Origin: Urechis unicinctus | Taxonomy: Eukaryota; Annelida; Polychaeta; Xenopneusta; Urechidae | Assembly: GCA_034190875.2 (NCBI GenBank) | Contig: CM067353.1 | Location: forward strand, 29,801,725 to 29,865,724 | Reading direction: 5' to 3' | DNA length: 64,000 nt | Shown here: piece by piece, positions 58,212 to 64,000 of the stretch | Layout of the letters: each line of letters begins with the position of its first letter | Position numbering within the stretch: position 1 is the stretch's first letter | The notes under the pieces: model-generated | Database searches by the model: none | What the model saw: the letters and a program-made list of their open reading frames with translations, nothing else | What the model was told of the DNA's origin: nothing | Translations under genes and position numbers: made by a program

Positions 58212-59500
58212 ATCGGATGACCTACCACATAAAAATTCCGATATATAGCAGTGTTGCCGTTACATTGTCATAATGGTGTTACCGAGATATACTACATTTC
58301 TAACCTGCATGGATGAGTTGTTCATCCAATTATTCTTGTGGTTCGACGAACAAATTCATCTTCATTTATCGACAGCTTTTCTGGACAATTCTTAACCAAT
58401 GGTACAAAGTGGCGCCACAAACGCTAATAGGTTTTGTTTCTCGGAAGCTAGCCCTACAAGACGTCTGAGGAGTATATAGCTATATTACCGTTCGACCGGA
58501 GCTACTCGGAAGATTGTAGTCGGAAACCGAGCACTCACCAATGAAACTCTTCGCTGAGCTGATTACTTTCTAGATTTGAAGATACATTATGATTTCCCAA
58601 ATGCGTTATGAAATCCTGCGACGGATTTTTACAAATTCGACTTGTCTAATAAGCTGTTGAGATTAACTCCGTGTCAAAGCATGAAGACCAGCATCCCAAA
58701 GTTCAATGACCCCAAAGAAAACTTCTTTCTACGTCAAATCCCTCTTGAATAGGACAGGGGGGTAGTTGGTTGTTGGGATTATTCTCTCGCGCACCCACCC
58801 GGCGATAACCAGACATATCTATGACTGTTCCAACGCTCATATTCCAACTTGTAATTTCTGATAGCGTTTACCACATATGGTTTATCAATCTCGTCGCACC
58901 ATAGCTAAGCAATCGGCAGCTTGCTTACTCTACTGATATAAACGGGACTACCGGGTACACGTGGATAGCAGTGTGAACATTTTTGGGAACCAGTCGGGAA
59001 TTAGTCAGGGTTTTTTTTTCGTTTTGACAGCAGCATGTGGTTGTTTGGAGGAAATAACCTCAAGAGCTTCCATCGAGTAGTGATTTCATGACGTCATGGT
59101 GACCGCGGTAACATACGGCACTGTCATCATGACAAAGTAGACTTAATAAGGATGACGTCATATTCTAAGGTAGAGGGGGGGTGGTGGAAAATGTGAACGT
59201 TTACATTCTTACAAGCGTCCCAAATATGTCTGGGCCGGAATAACAGATACACCTGAGGAAGACAGGGTCGATAAGATATCCGATCACTGTGACGCCAGAT
59301 ATACGGGTATATATGTCCACCTAACAGAAGATAGTGTATTCAAATCCCAGCACAATCTCCTCCGAAAGATATGATGCGTTGGGGTAATTCATGATCATTA
59401 TGATAACCATGTCTTTTCAATCAAGGCCGTTATGACAAAGGTGATATATTCCATTCAGCAGATGAGAGGTTTACGCCCCTTCCGAATGAATGCTGGAATC
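58212..59500. other. Intergenic, nothing recognised
   Basis: No gene or repeat recognised. Confidence 0.4.
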
Positions 59501-59702
59501 TGCTCGGGAGCCGGAGCCGGAGCCGGGATCACGATGGTGTTGTGTGCGCTCGGGAGCCGGAGCCGGGATCACGACGGTGTTGTGTGCGCTCGGGAGCCGG
59601 AGCCGGGATCACGATGGTGCTGTGTGCGCTCGTTCGTGAATTACGCATCCCGCTATTTACCTGACATTAATTACGCATCCCGGTATTTACCTGACACTAA
59701 TT
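59501..59702 (+). repeat. 40-bp (x3) and 30-bp (x2) tandem repeats
   Basis: Three copies of CTCGGGAGCCGGAGCCGGGA TCACGATGGTGTTGTGTGCG, then two copies of AATTACGCATCCCGGTATTT ACCTGACATT. An open frame spans both but the sequence has no other coding signs. Confidence 0.88.
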
Positions 59703-62700
59703 GCTCCACAGTAGAGGCGTATTTTCCATAAGTCATAGCTGCATTATTGACAGATTTCTAGCGAGTGAGTGGTTAGGTCCATCGTATTCAGGGGTATGTA
59801 TTTCCAGGAGCCAGTATATCCAGATTCACGAATGGCGGCTGTAATTCCAATGACCGCAAAACGAAGACCAATGGAGTCCAACATGAGCCGCTAACTCGTA
59901 CATTCATGGAAGGTTAATGGTTTCTCGCTATTTTTAGATTTTTACATTCAGAATATGGATTAAAGCTAAAATTGTCAAGTATGCATATGTTAGCGTTAAC
60001 CACTTGACGGCATACAAGTTACCATAATGATGACACTTTATAATCATTCGCTTAAGTATTTGTTCGACGGCCGTTTAATTTGGATAATGTTTTAGCGGAT
60101 ACCCATGAAGGTAACACATACAATCATTAAGTGAAATATTTACTGCAATCTTCTCGATGCAGTAAGAAAACTATCGCCATATTGATAACAATAAAACAGT
60201 TGACTTTGGAGGGACGCGAATTTGCCGCTTGCTGCGAAATGCGTGGGCCTTGCACGAATCTGAACCGTAATCTATGAACAACTTGTGGTCGTTTCGAATA
60301 CCATTGACTTGTTTATATGGAGAAATGTTAACAGAACTCGGGCCATGTTAACGCGCGTCTAGTTGCTCAGCATAAATCGGGCGTTGCTGGCGCCTAAAAA
60401 CGTGACTTGAATTAAAGAGATAAACGTTTTAAGATGCAGTTGAAATATGTAAACAATTTCATTGAGAAAAACAAAAGATTGTCATGAGTTTTACGGGGTT
60501 GACATGCGGTGACATTCTTTGGAACTACACATCTTCTAGAACCCCACTTCCCCCGAATCAGCTCCTCGTGCGTTGACGAATACGCATTGATGGATGTGGA
60601 TTGAAAGATATGCAATTTTCGTCGGTCTATAGAATTTCGCATTACCGAGGATAACAAACTACACGAAGCGTTTGCCCGGGCCTCATATCTGACCGAGCCG
60701 GGGTCACGGGGTTACGGGGTCCGTGTTCCCAATCAGAGCCCAAGCATGCGAGCAAATTGCACAAAAGAAAAGGTGCTGAGGTTGCAGAAACTGTCTTCAT
60801 GGCTGCTGACACTGACCATAGCAGGAAAAGGGCATCGCTTTTGACGACCGTTGTCTGAGCAGAGAACCATCCGCCTTAGGGTATCCCTAAATCCCGGCGA
60901 GTCCCGCTACCCTCCAGAGCCTGCGCTGATATTCCCGACGGCCATTACTAAGAGTCTCGACTTGGCTCGACACCGCTGCCCAATTGATGTACACCCTGTC
61001 AGATAACTCCTCTCACAGGCTCATATGTCAGTTTTTATTCATGGAAATAACTCAGCGTCTCTTTCATAAAGGTATAGAAGTTGATGATAATAAAAGTGCG
61101 CCTCGGCTTCGACGCCATTTTGGATGACGTTCGCCATTTCAATCGGGGTGGCTGTGATGATGAAGATGATGGGCATCGTTACGTCATATCCGATACGGCT
61201 TTTGTTGTAGCTATTGTCACGGGGAGGCCGGATGTGGGACTGGCGACGCCCGGAGGCGGGAAATGTAAGCTCGGGATGCGAGCGTCATAACCACTGCCAT
61301 TTTCTTCCACGAAATGTCTGCTCTTTTCCATTGTCTCAGTCAGTCTTGATTCTTGAAGTAATCCTATAGAAATATGAAGACTGGAAATGGGCTGATATTC
61401 AGTATTCTGATTTCATTAAGCCCGCTGGGTGGCGCTGGGTAGTTTATGAGACGCCAAAGCGTCAGATGTTTGATGGCTGATATTCCTCTATGAATGACAT
61501 AACATATAAAAGGAAGTACAGTATTGTTAACCAGGCAGGGGGGTCTGGGGGGAGTGGTGGGGGGGGGGAGACGATGTTGTTCATCAGGCGTCAGTCATGA
61601 TAACAACATCAAGGCATTGGTTGCGATCACATTGAAGAGGGAGAGTTCGAAACCAAATTCAACGCGTCAACGTGGGTGTTCGCACGATTCGTAATGGACC
61701 TGATTTGTCCCTCTGTATTCCCTCACTATCGATAAAATATCTGACGTGCTACCTCAAATTTCTGCGCAAACTGAAACTTTCAAAGATCTGCCACCACGCG
61801 CGTCAAGAGGACATTAACGAATGAATTTCATCGACTTTAAATATGTGACAAATCGAAACCGCGGTGAACCTCTAATTGATATGCGGGGACCTTAGCAAAG
61901 TTTCGATTACTGTTATTAAGAAATGTCAGGCCTTATGAAGGGGCGTCGGTGCGGTAAGCACCATGCAGGAGCCGAGTTTGGCCGTGTCACGGACATTAAT
62001 GTTTCTGTTTATACTCGGAGCGTGAGATGGTATTGTTTCCATGGTGACAATGTCATGATTTGTGGGTTAATTAACCCAGAGCATCAGGTTGCATTTTAAT
62101 CATGAACACACCATGAATATATAATTTGGTGCATTAATTCAGTTGTAGTGGCAAGACATGCTATCAAAACTTCGTGGTGAGAATGATTTCAGATACAGCG
62201 CACCTAACATGTATGGTTGTTTAGAGAACATGGATGGAATGTGTCCGCTGTGACTGAGATTGATTCACGACGCGAGCGTGGGTTACCTGATGTGTAGGTG
62301 TTTAGGTATACACCTTCACATGTCCTCAACGTACCTGGCTCGAGTTCGGCTGTTAAGTCTTTACTTTCACGAAACGAAATGAGTAAAATTTATATTTGCG
62401 TCAAACGATTCACACAGATAACGTCCGGGAAAGTTATGTGCAGGTGTACTTATATTGAAACCCATGGGTAGGTGCGGGGGTGGGTGCTTGGAATTGGTTT
62501 TAAGTCTTGGATTGGTGAAATTACAGACACAAATTCAACATGATCTGATGGTTGTTTGGTACGATGATCACAATTGTGGATGGCTAACCCACGATATCCG
62601 TGCTTTCATTGTTACCACTGTCTCGCAGGTTGATGTAGTTTGTCGCGCGAGGCACGATCTGGTGCTAAATGAGGTATATATCAATGATGCAGCGATACAG

Positions 62701-64000
62701 CATGTTACGGAGGCAAATGAATGAATGCGTCGACAAATGTACATGCTAATGAATTAATTAATGAAATAAAAGCCGAAAAGGGAACGGCGTCGAGTTTTTT
62801 TTCAATGACTTCTGCCTACTATGATCCTATCCGGCGACTTATTGCTTCATGAAATTGTTATCCAATGCGTCATTAAAGGGCTGAACCAACATGCCGCCTC
62901 AACCTACAAGACAAATCGATTGGATGAATGCTCCAGTGATATTGAGCTGTCGATGACAAACGTACTACAGCAATAGATGTTATAGAATGGTTGCCATTAT
63001 CATGTTTGCTGCTTCAAGTAAATAGAACTAAAGTAAGATAACCTTGGTCTGTCTTTGACCTCTTGAGAGCTGTGTTCACTCTACATCTATATCGCTAAGA
63101 ATAAACTGCAACTTTCCTGCCATTCATCTCCGGCAATGTTCAATTGCGTTGCATTACTGATCTTATATGGTCATCATAACTCAAGGACACTTGTTGTAGG
63201 CTTTAAGGGCACCCACTGCCGGCTTTAAGGGCATCCATAGCGGACATATCCTCCCCATACATCTCGTGTTTATTCCATTTTATCGAGCGAGCAGGTGCTT
63301 CCAAGTTGCATCGCATCTAGAGTGTTAATGCTTCATTCCCGGCCCAGATTAGCTGAAGCCGCTGACCCAACCTGCTCTGTGATTTGACAAATGGAGATCT
63401 CTTTTTCTCACCGGGGATTCCTAATGAAAATAGATTTCTTCAGCCTGTGCCAGCACACTTCATAGATTGCATTGTTGGTGGGTTTAGCTGCGGCTGGTGG
63501 GTGATGATGGGTGGTGTTTGTATGGAGGGCAGGAGGCTACGACCCTCGCCGCAGTCACTCGCCAGTGGATCGCGATTAACCGCCGATTGCTGCGAATCAC
63601 TCGCTCCATGATGTGTACAATGGCAACGCTCTAATAACAGAAAACCTCCGACTGACTTGGCTGATGGCCCCGTCGGGACGTCTCCAGTCACGTGGGCCAC
63701 CGGGTCACGTGGCTGGCCGCCAAGAGGATGGGTATTGGTCGCTGTAATGGTTTGCTAAATTGTATGCATAATATAGCACAAAAACACAATTGGTTCAATT
63801 TCAAGATATCTTAAGTAAGTGCCGTTTCTTCTACGCCATGAACTCGATGCCTTATGGCACCTCTGAGCGAGCAGACAGGCGGTCTCGAGACGGCGGCCTG
63901 GAGCCAGTTGAACGACGACTATTAAGCATATTTCACACTGCCACCAGAGGAATAATTGATCAGGCTCAGAGTCTCCTTAATAACACCCATTGCCCGGTTG
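59703..64000. other. Intergenic, nothing recognised
   Basis: Only short frames. A G-run cluster on the plus strand at 61538-61569 could form a quadruplex. Two copies of GGCTTTAAGGGCA lie at about 63199 and 63222. I cannot exclude isolated exons of another gene. Confidence 0.35.

Noticed and set aside
59432-59731. 99-codon frame with GAGAGAG and REPEPGS repeats
   Set aside because: Explained by the 40-bp and 30-bp tandem repeats; no homology or exon context.

Overview
This is a stretch of an animal nuclear genome. The genes are split by GT..AG introns, the intergenic space is long, and tandem repeats are exceptionally abundant. The tRNA-Asn gene and both proteins are of general metazoan type. 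I cannot place the species: a marine invertebrate (mollusc or other lophotrochozoan, or cephalochordate) is plausible from the repeat landscape, but this is only an impression.

Two multi-exon genes could be assembled by joining exons whose splice phases match. On the minus strand, positions 20399 down to 2197 hold an ionotropic glutamate receptor subunit: 11 coding exons, 2616 coding bases, 871 residues from signal peptide to stop, with an 11.8 kb first intron. On the plus strand, 38829 to 54259 holds a MATE-type multidrug and toxin extrusion transporter (SLC47-like): 17 coding exons, 2166 coding bases, 721 residues, with a poly(A) signal at 54463. The two are transcribed divergently, about 18 kb apart, with no evident functional link.

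Layout: 1-1200, a left-edge minisatellite that is open in one frame, and a 23-bp tandem. 2197-20399, the receptor gene; its introns hold a G-rich 32-bp minisatellite, a 28-bp minisatellite copied from the end of exon 8, GAT and TA/GT microsatellites, an AGTAACGTGT array and a decayed LINE reverse transcriptase fragment. 20400-38828, intergenic: a tandem-repeat-bearing element present twice, one copy of an inverted-repeat (MITE-like) element, a CAGCCCCTGT array and a 4.8 kb 52-bp satellite. 38829-54259, the transporter gene; nearly every long intron is filled with tandem repeats, including a 44-bp array seeded from the end of exon 8 with its splice donor, and 2.5 kb of GA/CATA/TA simple sequence. 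It also carries the second, oppositely oriented MITE copy. 54260-64000, mostly unannotatable: a TA/GT/CT microsatellite, a small fold-back element and a complete tRNA-Asn gene with a pol III terminator.

The most unusual signal is that minisatellites in both genes have been built from an exon end plus its 5' splice site, so the introns carry many tandem copies of authentic donor-site sequence.
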